Below, piece after piece: positions 17,005-26,035 of a DNA stretch of 64,000 nucleotides. Numbering within the stretch: position 1 is the stretch's first letter; each line of letters opens with the position of its first letter. The translations under genes were made by a program, and so were the position numbers. The notes below the pieces were generated by a model. That model worked only from the letters and a program-made list of their open reading frames with translations, had not been told where the DNA came from and did no database searches. Source of the DNA: VFMC01 sp050248155 (lineage in GTDB: Bacteria; Actinomycetota; Acidimicrobiia; Acidimicrobiales; Ilumatobacteraceae); NCBI GenBank assembly GCA_050248155.1, contig JBFWSW010000001.1:62001-126000 (forward strand), read 5' to 3'.

Positions 17005-18327
17005 ATGCAGCATGCCGGGAACGATCGACCGCGCGGGTTCCGCAGAGGGCTGCTGGTCGCCGTGCTGCTCGGGGCCGGCTGGCGACTCGGTGTGCTGGCG
17101 GTCGACAAGTGGCACCAGCAGCTGCTGCTGAACGACTCGTTCTACTACTCGGCGCAGGCACAGCAGATCGCCGACGGTCGGTGGTTCCGTGAGATCTTCG
17201 TCGACCAGCCCGGCGCGGAGCACGGCCCGCTGACGTCGTTGCTGCTCGCTGCGGTCAGCTGGGTCGACGATCCCGTGCCGTGGCAGCGGCTCGTGACGGT
17301 GCTGTTCGGGGTCGGCGCGATCGTGGCGATCGGGCTGCTCGGTCGTCGCATCGGGGGACCGCGGGTCGGCGTGATCGCTGCGCTGATCGCCGCGGTGTAC
17401 CCGAACCTCTGGATGAACGACGGACTCGTGATGAGCGAGAGCCTGACGGCGCTGCTCGTGTCGCTGGTGCTGCTCGCGAGTCATCGAGCGATGTCGACCC
17501 CTGGTTGGCGAGTGGCCGCACTGGTCGGCATGCTGGCGGGACTCGCCGCCCTCACGAGGAGCGAGCTGGCGCTGCTGGTGCCGGGCATCGCCGCGATGCT
17601 GTGGTTCCTCGGCCCGCTCGCAGGCTCGAATGCCGGCGGTGTCGGGTGGTGGGAGCGACTCCGGCGGCCTGCTGTCGTCGTCCTCGCGGCGATGCTGACG
17701 GTGGCACCGTGGGTCGGGTTCAACCTCGTGCGCTTCGAACGGCCGGTGACGCTGACGACGAACGACGGCACGACGTTACTCGGCGCGTACTGCGACGACT
17801 CGTTCTACGGGTCGAACATGGGCGGCTGGTCGCTCCTCTGCGTCGTGGCGGATCCGTCGTACTCGGTCGACGAGGAGCCCTCGGTGCGCAGCGAGCGGCA
17901 ACGATCGTTGGCCGTCTCGTACGCGAGGTCGCATGCCGGCCGGCTGCCGCTGGTGGTGGTTGCTCGGTTGGGTCGCTCGCTCGACGTGTTCGGGCTCGAC
18001 AGCCTGGTCGCCCAGGATGTGGGGGAGGAGCGCTACCGGTGGGCGTCGTGGGCCGGCATCGTGTCGTGGTGGCTGCTCGCCGTCGCGGCGACCGTCGGGT
18101 TCGTGCGCATGCCGGTACGCCATCGCTGGCTGCTGGCCTTGCCGGGCATCGTGGTCGCGATCACCACCGTCGTGTTCTACGGCGGTCACCGCATCCGGTC
18201 GTCGATGGAGCCCGTGGTGGTGGTCGCCGCCGCCGTGGCCGTCACGTGGGCGATCGATCGGGCTCGGGCTCGGAGACTGCGGCAGCTCGGTCCTGGTCCG
18301 ACCGGTCACGAGGAACCGGCTGTGTGA
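17005..18327 (+). CDS. GT39/ArnT-like membrane glycosyltransferase
   Basis: A 440-residue polytopic protein. After the first helix it shows NDSFYYSAQAQQIADGRWF, the D-x-x-Y pattern typical of loop 1 in GT39/PMT and ArnT-like enzymes, then GAEHGPLTSLLLAAVSW, GRRIGGPRVGVIAALIAAVYP and SESLTALLVSLVLLA. Ten or so helices and a short C-terminal tail. It probably transfers a sugar from polyprenyl phosphate at the outer membrane face. The longer open frame upstream is antisense to the GT2-GtrA gene; ATG 17005 was chosen with its CAGAAT box. The last 86 bp overlap the 3' end of the convergent aftD. Confidence 0.8.
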   Translation: MQHAGNDRPRGFRRGLLVAVLLGAGWRLGVLAVDKWHQQLLLNDSFYYSAQAQQIADGRWFREIFVDQPGAEHGPLTSLLLAAVSWVDDPVPWQRLVTVLFGVGAIVAIGLLGRRIGGPRVGVIAALIAAVYPNLWMNDGLVMSESLTALLVSLVLLASHRAMSTPGWRVAALVGMLAGLAALTRSELALLVPGIAAMLWFLGPLAGSNAGGVGWWERLRRPAVVVLAAMLTVAPWVGFNLVRFERPVTLTTNDGTTLLGAYCDDSFYGSNMGGWSLLCVVADPSYSVDEEPSVRSERQRSLAVSYARSHAGRLPLVVVARLGRSLDVFGLDSLVAQDVGEERYRWASWAGIVSWWLLAVAATVGFVRMPVRHRWLLALPGIVVAITTVVFYGGHRIRSSMEPVVVVAAAVAVTWAIDRARARRLRQLGPGPTGHEEPAV

Positions 18328-21300
18328 CCTCGCCGCGCTCGTCGCTCGCCAGGCTGCCGGCGATCAGCAGCACCACGACGAGGAGCCCTGCGTGGTGGAA
18401 GTCGTCGAACCTGACCGGCCACGCTGCGTCGGCCGGATAGCGGTAGGCGTGTTGCCGCCGCGCCATCAGCAGACCGAGGCCGCCGGCCACGGCGATCGAG
18501 CCCAGCACCAGCAGGCGCGGCTTCCTGATCACCACGATCGCAGCGGCGATCGCCAGGCCGACGAGCACCCAGGCGGGGTCGATGGCCAGGGCGGTCCCGG
18601 CGATCAGCACGGCGGCGACGAGGGCCAGCCGACCGGGGCTCGCCGTCGGCGGATCGACGTCGAGGCGGGGCGAGTCGACGACGAGCGGGTGCTCGAGCCG
18701 CCGACGGTCGAACACGACGAGCGCCACGCATCCGAGCGCGGCCAGCAGGCCGGCGAGCAGTGCCAGGTCGACCTGACGTTGTGGCGACCAGTGCATCTCG
18801 ATCGTACGTGCGTCGTTGCTCGGGGCGAGCCACCAGCCGTTGAAGCCCCCGCTGATCGGCATCGGGTCGCCGAGATCGCCGTCGGGGCCGGTCGCGCTCC
18901 AGGCGTCGTTGTAGCCCTCGCCCATCACGAGCCAGCAGCCGTCGGGGCACGGAGCGACCGTCGCCGTGCCGCTCGTGCGGCCGCGCTCGACCGACACAGC
19001 CGGAGACAGCGTTGCCGCGTCGGCGGGGACGTTCGATCGCAGCGTGATCCGGTCGACATCGATGCCCGTGTCGGTTCCGGGCACTGATTCGATGTGGTGC
19101 TCGCCAGGCCCGAGCTCGATCGGCCCGTCGCACGGCTGCACGACGACCGCCTCGCCGGTGACCAGCCGATCGCGCGTGGCCGACGTCACGACCACCCCGA
19201 TCGGGCTGCCGTCGACCGACACGAGATCGGTGCGGCACTCGGGCAGCGCCGGCGAGGAGGCTGCGGCTGGTGTGAGGCCGATCTCGGTGATCGCCGCCGG
19301 CAGTTCGACCGTCTCGCCGAAGCGCCGATCGGTGGTGGTGCGTGGATCGATCGCGGTGATCGTCGCCGTGAGGTCGGTGACCCGAGCGAGGGCGCTGACC
19401 TGCTCGGTGCTGAGCGCGATGCGGCTGCGACCGTCGGCGTCGGGAACCGGGACCGCCAGGTCGATCGGGGCGTCGAGGCCGGCAGCGGTCAGCTGGATCG
19501 CGGTGATCGTGCTGTGCCGCCCGTCGACGACCTGGCGGAGGGTGAGCCACGGCTCGGACCAGCCGGCGATCGTCGCCGTCAGGCTCGACCCCACGGCCTG
19601 CCCGAACGGCGTCGTCCATGCGGTGGCTGGATCGCCGTCGACCGCAGCCGACCCGCGGGCGCGCGGGTCTCCGGTCAGGCGCCGGTTGGAGGTGACAGCC
19701 ACAGCTGACCCGGCGAGATGGTCGACGAGGGCATCGGCCGCTCGTGCGTCGAGACGGAGCGTGATCTCGGCATCGAAGGAACGCCCGACGGGGAGCGAGA
19801 AAGTCCGAAGCATGCTCGGATCGGGGTCGGATCGCCAGCGGTTCGTCGGTCGCACACGTTCGCGCGTCATCACGATGGCGACCGGTCGAGTCCGTTCGAG
19901 CGCGTCGAGGCCGCGGGTCGGTAGGCGCGTGTACTCGGCGGCGACAGGGCCGAGCTCGGCGAAGCCGACCGCGCTCGGCCCGCTGTCGGTGCCGTCACGA
20001 GGCGCCACCGCCTCGATGGTGATCGTCACCGGCAGACCTGCCGCGACCGTGATCGGCTGGCCCGGGCCCGAGAGCGACCGCTCGTCGAGCTCGACGGCCT
20101 GTGATCCGCCGTCGGCGGTGTCGACGCGCACGCGGGTGATGGTCCGGTTGCTGCCCGGCGTCTGGTCCTGCAGCAGCGACAACCGGCCGTCGGTCGTCGA
20201 CAGCGCGATCGACTCGCCGATGGGATCGGCGCGGTCGGCCACGCGCCACGCCGTGTCCGGATCGCCGTCGACCGCCATCGCCGGGCGATCCTCCGGCCGG
20301 TAGGCGAAGGGCTCTCCGTACCCGCTCGCGTCGATGGTGAGCCCACCTTCCAGCAACGCGACGGTCTGGTCGGCGGGATCGGTGGACGACGCACCTTCCA
20401 GGCGGTGATCGGCCGTGTCGGTGCGGGTGACGTCGGCAGCGGGACCACCGCGCTCGGTGAACCCGAGCACGTCCTGCGAGCCGCGCCACTGCATCGCCCG
20501 GTCGCGGTTCGAGTCGGTGACCACCAGCAGCGCGTCGTCGGGAACCGAACCAGCAGGCAGCTCCGCCGCGTGCGTGGCCAGATCGCCGGCGTACAGCACG
20601 GCCTCGTCACCGTCGAGCAGCCCGGCCGCGACGGCGTCGACGATCCCGTCGCCGCTGCCGGCCATCACGACGACGTCGGCGGCGGCGCGTACGATCGCCA
20701 CCGGATCGTCGACGGGCACCAGCTCGACGGGTGGCACGGGCGTGCCGACGGACGGTTCGGCGAGCTCCTGCTCGTCGAGCATCGGCACATCGGGCGCGTT
20801 GACGACCGGTTCGCCGAACGTGGTCGGCGTGCCCAACCCGTCGACAGGTTGGTCGAACTGCGCGGCGAACGCTTCGGGGCGCGGGGTTCTGAACCGGTCG
20901 AAGGCGAGGTCGTTCGCCACCCAGATCGTGTCGACGCCGAGGAACCGGGCGACGCCGGCGATCGACCCGGGTTCGAGCGCCCCCTCCTGCGCACGGTTGT
21001 CGAGGGCATAGAGCAGATCCATCGCAGCCGGGCTGCCGAGGGGCAACAGATCGCGGGTGACGAGCGGCTTGTCGGTCAGGCCGGGCAGCGGCGGGTCGAC
21101 CGTGTAGCCCCAGCGGAAGGCACCGAACTCAGAGCCTGGGAGCTGCAGGACACGGTGCTCGGTCGAGCCGGCGTCGAGCGTGTCGACGGCCTGCTGCCAG
21201 GCGTCGGGAACGTCCTGATCGCGCTCGAGGGCCGGGTCGACGAACCCGCCGTCGAACGCTGCAGGGAGGTTGCCGAGTGCGAGGACCACGACGAGCGGCG

Positions 21301-22471
21301 CCAGCGCATGGCGCGCTCGCCACCTGGTGGCAGCGATCGCCGACACCAGGCCGCCCGCCCCGAGGGCCAGGCCGAACGTGCTGAGCGGGAGCGCGCGGGT
21401 GCTGCTGCGCAGCGCGAGCCCGAGCCCGGAGTCGCGCAGCGGGCTCGCGAGCGGTGAGGAGTCGGCGTACGGATGCACACCGACCGCGAGGAGGATGCCC
21501 GCCCCGATCAGCAGGGCCGCGTAGCGACGCTGCGACCACCGCGTGACGGCCAGCCCGAGCAGGCACAGCGACAGGAGCACCCAGCCCACCAGGATGAGCG
21601 GGATGTTCGTCATGTAGTCGGCGGACGCGCTCGTGGTGAAGGCGTACGGGTCGCGGACGTAGAACAGCCAGTAGCCGAGACCGCGGAGCGTCTCGGTGCT
21701 GACCGAGGTGAACGAGACGGCCTCGAGCGTCTCGCTGTAGGCGAGCACGTCGGCGCCGTGGCGGCCCTGCACCAGCAGCATCACGATCCACCACAGCGAG
21801 ACGCCCAGGCTGAGCGCGCCCAGCTTCGCTGCGGTCACCGCCGCAGTGCGCCACGTGATCGAGCGCTGCCACGCGGCGTGGATCAACCAGAGGACCGGGG
21901 CCGGCGCGATGAGCGCGAGCGCGGTGGCGTTCACCGCACCCACCGTGAGCACCACGAGGGCGAAGAGCGCAGCATCGCGCCACCGACTGCGCGTCGCGGC
22001 TCGCACCGTGAACCCGAGCAACCAGCCGACGCCGGCCCAGGGCAGCAACATCACCGACGTCCGCGAGACGTACGGCAGGATGTACGGCGACGTCGTGTAC
22101 ACCACGCCCGCCACGGTCGCGGCGAGCGGTGCGAGCCCGAGGTGCTTCGCCGCCCACCGCACGCCGAGGCCGCCGAGGAACAAGATGGTGCCGATCCACA
22201 GGCGGTGAGCGATCCAGTCGGGCACCCCCAACCGGTCGAACGCGACGAACCACGGCCCGGACGGCCACAGATAGGCGATCGTCTGGTGCGGCACCCACCC
22301 GGCGAACTGCCGGGTGTCCCAGCTGAACCTGGCGTCGCCGACCAGCCGAGCCGGATCGAGGTACAGGTACAGCTTGCTGTCGGCGGGCATCCGCCCCGGC
22401 GCCGCGGTGAGCGAGGGCAGGTACGCGATGGCCGCCAGCAACCAGACGCCGGCGCCGCGCACCCGTCTCAC
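18242..22471 (-). CDS. aftD: AftD-type alpha-(1->3)-arabinofuranosyltransferase (DUF3367)
   Basis: Very large membrane glycosyltransferase, 1409 residues, matching the roughly 1400-residue length of mycobacterial AftD, which branches arabinan using decaprenylphosphoryl-arabinofuranose. Order: N-terminal multi-helix GT-C part (MPADSKLYLYLDPARLV, FAGWVPHQTIAYLWPSGPW, VVYTTSPYILPYVSRTS), a periplasmic region of some 700 residues with repeated carbohydrate-binding-like modules (DGDPDTAWRVAD and DGDPATAWTTPFG are F5/8-type signatures), four C-terminal helices and a charged tail. GTG 22471 overlaps the upstream stop (GTGA) and starts the typical helix; the longer frame is a shadow. The 3' end overlaps the convergent GT39-like gene by 86 bp. 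Confidence 0.88.
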   Translation of the reverse strand: MRRVRGAGVWLLAAIAYLPSLTAAPGRMPADSKLYLYLDPARLVGDARFSWDTRQFAGWVPHQTIAYLWPSGPWFVAFDRLGVPDWIAHRLWIGTILFLGGLGVRWAAKHLGLAPLAATVAGVVYTTSPYILPYVSRTSVMLLPWAGVGWLLGFTVRAATRSRWRDAALFALVVLTVGAVNATALALIAPAPVLWLIHAAWQRSITWRTAAVTAAKLGALSLGVSLWWIVMLLVQGRHGADVLAYSETLEAVSFTSVSTETLRGLGYWLFYVRDPYAFTTSASADYMTNIPLILVGWVLLSLCLLGLAVTRWSQRRYAALLIGAGILLAVGVHPYADSSPLASPLRDSGLGLALRSSTRALPLSTFGLALGAGGLVSAIAATRWRARHALAPLVVVLALGNLPAAFDGGFVDPALERDQDVPDAWQQAVDTLDAGSTEHRVLQLPGSEFGAFRWGYTVDPPLPGLTDKPLVTRDLLPLGSPAAMDLLYALDNRAQEGALEPGSIAGVARFLGVDTIWVANDLAFDRFRTPRPEAFAAQFDQPVDGLGTPTTFGEPVVNAPDVPMLDEQELAEPSVGTPVPPVELVPVDDPVAIVRAAADVVVMAGSGDGIVDAVAAGLLDGDEAVLYAGDLATHAAELPAGSVPDDALLVVTDSNRDRAMQWRGSQDVLGFTERGGPAADVTRTDTADHRLEGASSTDPADQTVALLEGGLTIDASGYGEPFAYRPEDRPAMAVDGDPDTAWRVADRADPIGESIALSTTDGRLSLLQDQTPGSNRTITRVRVDTADGGSQAVELDERSLSGPGQPITVAAGLPVTITIEAVAPRDGTDSGPSAVGFAELGPVAAEYTRLPTRGLDALERTRPVAIVMTRERVRPTNRWRSDPDPSMLRTFSLPVGRSFDAEITLRLDARAADALVDHLAGSAVAVTSNRRLTGDPRARGSAAVDGDPATAWTTPFGQAVGSSLTATIAGWSEPWLTLRQVVDGRHSTITAIQLTAAGLDAPIDLAVPVPDADGRSRIALSTEQVSALARVTDLTATITAIDPRTTTDRRFGETVELPAAITEIGLTPAAASSPALPECRTDLVSVDGSPIGVVVTSATRDRLVTGEAVVVQPCDGPIELGPGEHHIESVPGTDTGIDVDRITLRSNVPADAATLSPAVSVERGRTSGTATVAPCPDGCWLVMGEGYNDAWSATGPDGDLGDPMPISGGFNGWWLAPSNDARTIEMHWSPQRQVDLALLAGLLAALGCVALVVFDRRRLEHPLVVDSPRLDVDPPTASPGRLALVAAVLIAGTALAIDPAWVLVGLAIAAAIVVIRKPRLLVLGSIAVAGGLGLLMARRQHAYRYPADAAWPVRFDDFHHAGLLVVVLLIAGSLASDERGEVTQPVPRDRSDQDRAAAVSEPEPDRSPT

Positions 22472-23655
22472 GGGATGGCGCCGTACACGCCGTACAAGCC
22501 GGTGAGCGTGACGAGCCCGGCCGCGCCGAGCGCGATCGTGAGCCCCCACGCCTCTTCGTGCTCGTCGGGCCACCAGGCGGCGAGCGAGATGAACGCGGGG
22601 AAGGCGGTGTAGACGAACCTCGGGCGTGCTGTGACCGTGCTGGGCAGCACCATGAGGGCGAGCACGACGGCCGTGTACGCGACGAGCGGCCAGGGCAGCC
22701 GCTGCTTCCACATCACCCAGACCAGCGCGGCCATGACGATGACCGACAGCGCGGTGACGATGTCGGTCGGCGAGGCCAGCGGATGGAGGAACGCCTCGAA
22801 GGAGTTCTTGACCGCCGTGTAGCCGAAGCTCGTCCCCTCGTCCCACGCCTCGGACTGCACGCGGAACCACGCCCATTCGCCGGTCCGCTCACGGAGGTAG
22901 AGCTGGAACACGACGAAGCCGGCGGGGGACAGGGCGACGGCGACGAGTGAGCCCCAATCACGCCGGGCGCGGATGGCCAGCCACGATGCAGCCGCGCAGG
23001 CGGCGACGAGGGCGATGCCGTTGGGTCGGGTCGCGGTGGCGATCGCCGCGACCGCGCCCGCGGCCAGCCACTGCTCGCGCTGCAGGAGCAGCAGGCAGGC
23101 AGCAGCGAGTGCGATCAGCAGCGCTTCGGAGTAGGTGAGGCTCAGCACCATCGCGCCTGGGAAGAACGCCATGATGATCATCGTGCGATAGGCGACACGC
23201 TGGCCGAAGAGCTGCCGGGCGAGGAGGCCGACGAGGTAGATGGCGGCGGCTCCGAGGAGGAAGTTGACGAGGAGCCCGGCGAACACGTCACCAGCGGGCA
23301 GCACGGCGTCGACGACACGCACCAGCCCGGGGTAGACGGGGAAGAACGCCGCCCGGGCCTCGGACATCTCGTAGGTGACGTTCGGTGGGATCTCGCTCGG
23401 GTACCCGTTGCGGATGATGCGGTAGTACCACTGCCCGTCCCACGACGTGAGCACCTGGGCGATGAGACCGAACGCCGTCTTCGGGCGGGGGAGGTTCTCG
23501 CGGTTGGCCTCGGCAACCTCCTGAGCAGCGACGATGGCGGCGCCGGCGATGACGCACAGGCGGGAAGCCAGGTAGGCGATGGCCGTGCGGCCGAGGTAGG
23601 AACGCCATGACCGTCGGTCGACGGGCGCATGGGCTGTCGCGAGTGCGGTGGTCAT
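22468..23655 (-). CDS. PIG-V-like mannosyltransferase
   Basis: A 395-residue membrane protein of the GPI mannosyltransferase II-like family (GT-C). The hallmark WDGQWYYRIIRNGYP follows the first helix, with an acidic residue poised for catalysis, then AAFFPVYPGLVRVV, MIIMAFFPGAMVLSLTYSEA and ATATRPNGIALVAA. Bacterial members are thought to add mannose from polyprenyl-phospho-mannose to lipids or glycans; the Ppm1-like and GT2 genes nearby could supply the donor. ATG 23655 was selected with TAGCGT (23666-23671) 10 nt upstream; the open frame continues far upstream but is antisense to the glycosylase. Overlaps aftD as GTGA and is likely co-transcribed with it. Confidence 0.85.
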   Translation of the reverse strand: MTTALATAHAPVDRRSWRSYLGRTAIAYLASRLCVIAGAAIVAAQEVAEANRENLPRPKTAFGLIAQVLTSWDGQWYYRIIRNGYPSEIPPNVTYEMSEARAAFFPVYPGLVRVVDAVLPAGDVFAGLLVNFLLGAAAIYLVGLLARQLFGQRVAYRTMIIMAFFPGAMVLSLTYSEALLIALAAACLLLLQREQWLAAGAVAAIATATRPNGIALVAACAAASWLAIRARRDWGSLVAVALSPAGFVVFQLYLRERTGEWAWFRVQSEAWDEGTSFGYTAVKNSFEAFLHPLASPTDIVTALSVIVMAALVWVMWKQRLPWPLVAYTAVVLALMVLPSTVTARPRFVYTAFPAFISLAAWWPDEHEEAWGLTIALGAAGLVTLTGLYGVYGAIP

Positions 23656-23665
23656 GGGCCGATCG

Positions 23666-23671
23666 ACGCTA
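23666..23671 (-). promoter_or_regulatory. -10 box of the PIG-V-like/aftD operon
   Basis: TAGCGT on the minus strand, 10 nt before ATG 23655; no Shine-Dalgarno. Confidence 0.4.
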
Positions 23672-23720
23672 CCACCACCCCTCCGCCACGATCGTGGCGG
23701 GCTGAGGGTCCCTTCGGATC

Positions 23721-24647
23721 TCACCAGCGGTGCAGGGGGAGGATGCGCTGACGGGGGCCGAAGGCAGGTGCGCGGTGGCCGTCGAGCAGCAGGAGGCGCA
23801 TGACCCGGCCCCGGTGCGGGCGGTACGGGGCCAGCAGCTCGACCATCTGCTCGTCCGTTCCCCGCGGCTGGCCGGTGAGTGCGTGGGCGACGATGTTCTT
23901 GAGGTGGTAGTCGCCGACCGCGATCGCGTCGGGCTCGCCCAGCGCAGATGCGAGCACCGTCCCGATCGTCCATTCGCCGACCCCCGGCAGCAGCGACAGC
24001 CGGCTCGCGCACACGGCCGGGTCGAGCCGTGACCACTCCCACACCCGGTCGGCGTGCCGAGCGACGGTGCGGAGGGTCTCGGCCCGCCCGCGTTCGATGC
24101 CGAGCGGATGGAACCACCAGCTCGGGGTGTGGGCGAGACGCTCCGGCGTGGGCGGCAGGCGGAGGTGCAGCTCGGGTCCGGGAGCCGGCTCGCCGAGCCG
24201 CCAGCAGAGGCGCGACCACTGCCGTGCAGCTTCGCCGCCCGTGATGCGCTGGGCGATGACGGTGGGCAAGAGGTCGTGGTAGAGCGTGCCGCTCGCACCG
24301 AGGCGCAGATCGGGATGGTTGCGTTGGGCGCGCATGATCGCGGGATGCGCGTCGTGGAACCGGTGCCCGGGATCGTGCAGACCGGCCATCTGCTCGGCAC
24401 GGGCACCCAGCCAGTCGGCGCCGGGCCCCCAGGCGCGCACGGCGAGCCGGCCCGTGGCCCACCCGATCCGCACCGTGGCCGGACCGTCGGGCGTGAGCGT
24501 CGCACGCCACAGCTCGTCGCGACGCACGATGGTGGTCGGGTCACCACCGCCGTGGCGCAACGCTCCCAGCGTCGTTCGCAGCGACGATGCGCTGACGTCG
24601 ACTCCTTCGACCCGTCGAGCTGGGGCGACGGAGCTCCGGGGCGGCAC
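23721..24647 (-). CDS. AlkA/HhH-GPD-like DNA glycosylase
   Basis: A 308-residue base-excision repair protein resembling 3-methyladenine DNA glycosylase II without a methyltransferase fusion. The N-terminal half is a divergent AlkA-like domain (LWRATLTPDGPATVRIGWA). The C-terminal half has the helix-hairpin-helix LLPGVGEWTIGTVLASALG followed by the Gly/Asp loop PDAIAVGDYHLKNIVAHAL, whose Asp is the catalytic residue in the family. Start: a much longer frame runs antisense to the enoyl-CoA hydratase gene; GTG 24647 is taken because TACGGT (24655-24660) lies 7 nt before it. Divergent from the hydratase gene. Confidence 0.85.
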   Translation of the reverse strand: MPPRSSVAPARRVEGVDVSASSLRTTLGALRHGGGDPTTIVRRDELWRATLTPDGPATVRIGWATGRLAVRAWGPGADWLGARAEQMAGLHDPGHRFHDAHPAIMRAQRNHPDLRLGASGTLYHDLLPTVIAQRITGGEAARQWSRLCWRLGEPAPGPELHLRLPPTPERLAHTPSWWFHPLGIERGRAETLRTVARHADRVWEWSRLDPAVCASRLSLLPGVGEWTIGTVLASALGEPDAIAVGDYHLKNIVAHALTGQPRGTDEQMVELLAPYRPHRGRVMRLLLLDGHRAPAFGPRQRILPLHRW

Positions 24648-24654
24648 GGTGCCG

Positions 24655-24660
24655 ACCGTA
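24655..24660 (-). promoter_or_regulatory. Leaderless -10 box of the glycosylase gene
   Basis: TACGGT on the minus strand, 7 nt before GTG 24647. Confidence 0.5.
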
Positions 24661-24731
24661 GCAACCCGGTGCGACACGGCAGGCGGACCGCCGATGGGAA
24701 CCCGTGTGCAGACGTCGGCCACCATGGTGCG

Positions 24732-25550
24732 ATGACGATCTCCGACGATGCGACCGTCGTGCGCACCTCGCCCCGACCCGGTATCGCCCAGCTGACGCTG
24801 AACCGGCCGTCGAGGCTCAACGCGATGACGACCGAGCTGGTGCAGTCGCTGCACGACCACCTCGATGACATCGCCGTCGACCACGACGTGCGCGCCGTCG
24901 TGCTCACGGGAGCGGGGCGCGGCTTCTGCGCCGGGCTCGACCTCGGTGGTTACGGCGCCGCACCACACAGCGAGGGCCTCGGCCGTACCCAGTCGGTGTT
25001 CGCCACGCAGAAGCACATCGCCGGGCTCATCCCACACCTCCGCTCGCTCCCGCAGCCGGTCATCGCTGCCGTCAACGGGCCGGCCGCCGGCGGAGGGTTC
25101 GCACTCGTGCTCGGCAGCGACATCCGGTTGGCGGCTCGATCCGCGAAGTTCAACGCCGCGTTCATCCGCATCGGCGTCTCGGCCTGTGACATCGGTACCA
25201 GCTGGCTGCTGCCGCGCCTCGTCGGGGCCGCGCCCGCACAGGAGCTCATGCTGACCGGGCGCGTCTTCGACGCCGAGGAGGCGTACCGGCTCGGTCTCGT
25301 GGTCGACCTGCTCGACGACGAGGCCCTGCTCGACGCGGCCTACGCGAAGGCCGAGCAGGTGATGCTGAACGCACCGTTCGCAGTCGCGCTCACCAAGGAG
25401 GGCATGTGGAGCGCGCTCGAGATCCCTGGTCTGCAGGCCGCGATCGACCTCGAGAACCGCCAGCAGATCATGGCCACCGCGACCGCCGACCACCGTGAGG
25501 CGATGGCCGCCTTCGTCGAACGCCGCCCACCGACCTTCACCAACACCTGA
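24732..25550 (+). CDS. Enoyl-CoA hydratase/isomerase (crotonase family)
   Basis: A 272-residue crotonase-fold enzyme acting on acyl-CoA thioesters in the cytosol. Motifs: LTLNRPSRLNAMTTELV, the oxyanion-hole segment LTGAGRGFCAGLDLGGYG, and AVNGPAAGGGFALVLGSDIRLAA. In place of the Glu144/Glu164 pair of true hydratases there is CDIGTSWLLPRLVG, with a Leu-Leu-Pro-rich segment; an Asp in the loop may serve, so it could be an isomerase or other crotonase rather than a hydratase. ATG 24732 has no clear ribosome binding site. It stands alone between a divergent glycosylase and a convergent tautomerase. Confidence 0.9.
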   Translation: MTISDDATVVRTSPRPGIAQLTLNRPSRLNAMTTELVQSLHDHLDDIAVDHDVRAVVLTGAGRGFCAGLDLGGYGAAPHSEGLGRTQSVFATQKHIAGLIPHLRSLPQPVIAAVNGPAAGGGFALVLGSDIRLAARSAKFNAAFIRIGVSACDIGTSWLLPRLVGAAPAQELMLTGRVFDAEEAYRLGLVVDLLDDEALLDAAYAKAEQVMLNAPFAVALTKEGMWSALEIPGLQAAIDLENRQQIMATATADHREAMAAFVERRPPTFTNT

Positions 25551-25612
25551 CGTCCGGCAATCGCCACGACGCGATCCCCGCCTTCTGATCGACGACTCTC
25601 CGGGGGCCGGCT

Positions 25613-25652
25613 GCAGGCCGCGATCCTGACTGGGCGTCGGATCGCGGCCTGC
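25613..25652. terminator. Bidirectional hairpin between convergent genes
   Basis: Perfect 13-bp inverted repeat, GCAGGCCGCGATC at 25613-25625 and its complement at 25640-25652, with a 14-nt loop. It lies between the stops of the enoyl-CoA hydratase (25550) and the tautomerase (25664). There is no U-tract on either strand, so it may end transcripts poorly by itself. Confidence 0.65.
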
Positions 25653-25663
25653 CGTCGGTCAGT

Positions 25664-25888
25664 TCACGAGACCGGGCTGGACTGGAGGTCCTTGACGTCC
25701 TGGGTGGTGAGACAGTGACCACCGATGCCCCAGTCCCCGCTCTCGACCTCGTCGATGGTCACCCATGTGACCTGGCGCATCGCTTCCCCTTCGATGCTGA
25801 CCATGGTGTCGGTCAGCTTGGTGATCATCGCCCGCTTCTCGTCGGCGCTGAACACACCCTTGATGAGCTTGACGTTGACAAACGGCAT
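25664..25888 (-). CDS. 4-oxalocrotonate-tautomerase-like protein
   Basis: A 74-residue tautomerase-superfamily protein. The mature N-terminal Pro after Met (MPFVNVKLIKGVFSADEK) is the catalytic base of the family; the RQVTWVTIDEV segment and the C-terminal half match the beta-alpha-beta fold. It would act on keto-enol substrates as a hexamer; substrate unknown. The start is firm: the PFV N-terminus is diagnostic and AGGAGG lies 8 nt before the ATG, making this one of the few monocistronic genes here with a strong Shine-Dalgarno. Divergent from the AfsR-like regulator, which could control it. Confidence 0.9.
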   Translation of the reverse strand: MPFVNVKLIKGVFSADEKRAMITKLTDTMVSIEGEAMRQVTWVTIDEVESGDWGIGGHCLTTQDVKDLQSSPVS

Positions 25889-26035
25889 GGCAGGTTCCTC
25901 CTGATCTGGATGTTCGCTGTCGGTCTCTCCGACGCAACCAGCCTGCGCCGCCGTCGTTGCGCGATCGCGGTGAGCAGGCGGTAGACCACTGCATGACCCG
26001 CCCAACGGTCGCAGCGATCTGACAGTCTCTGTGCA

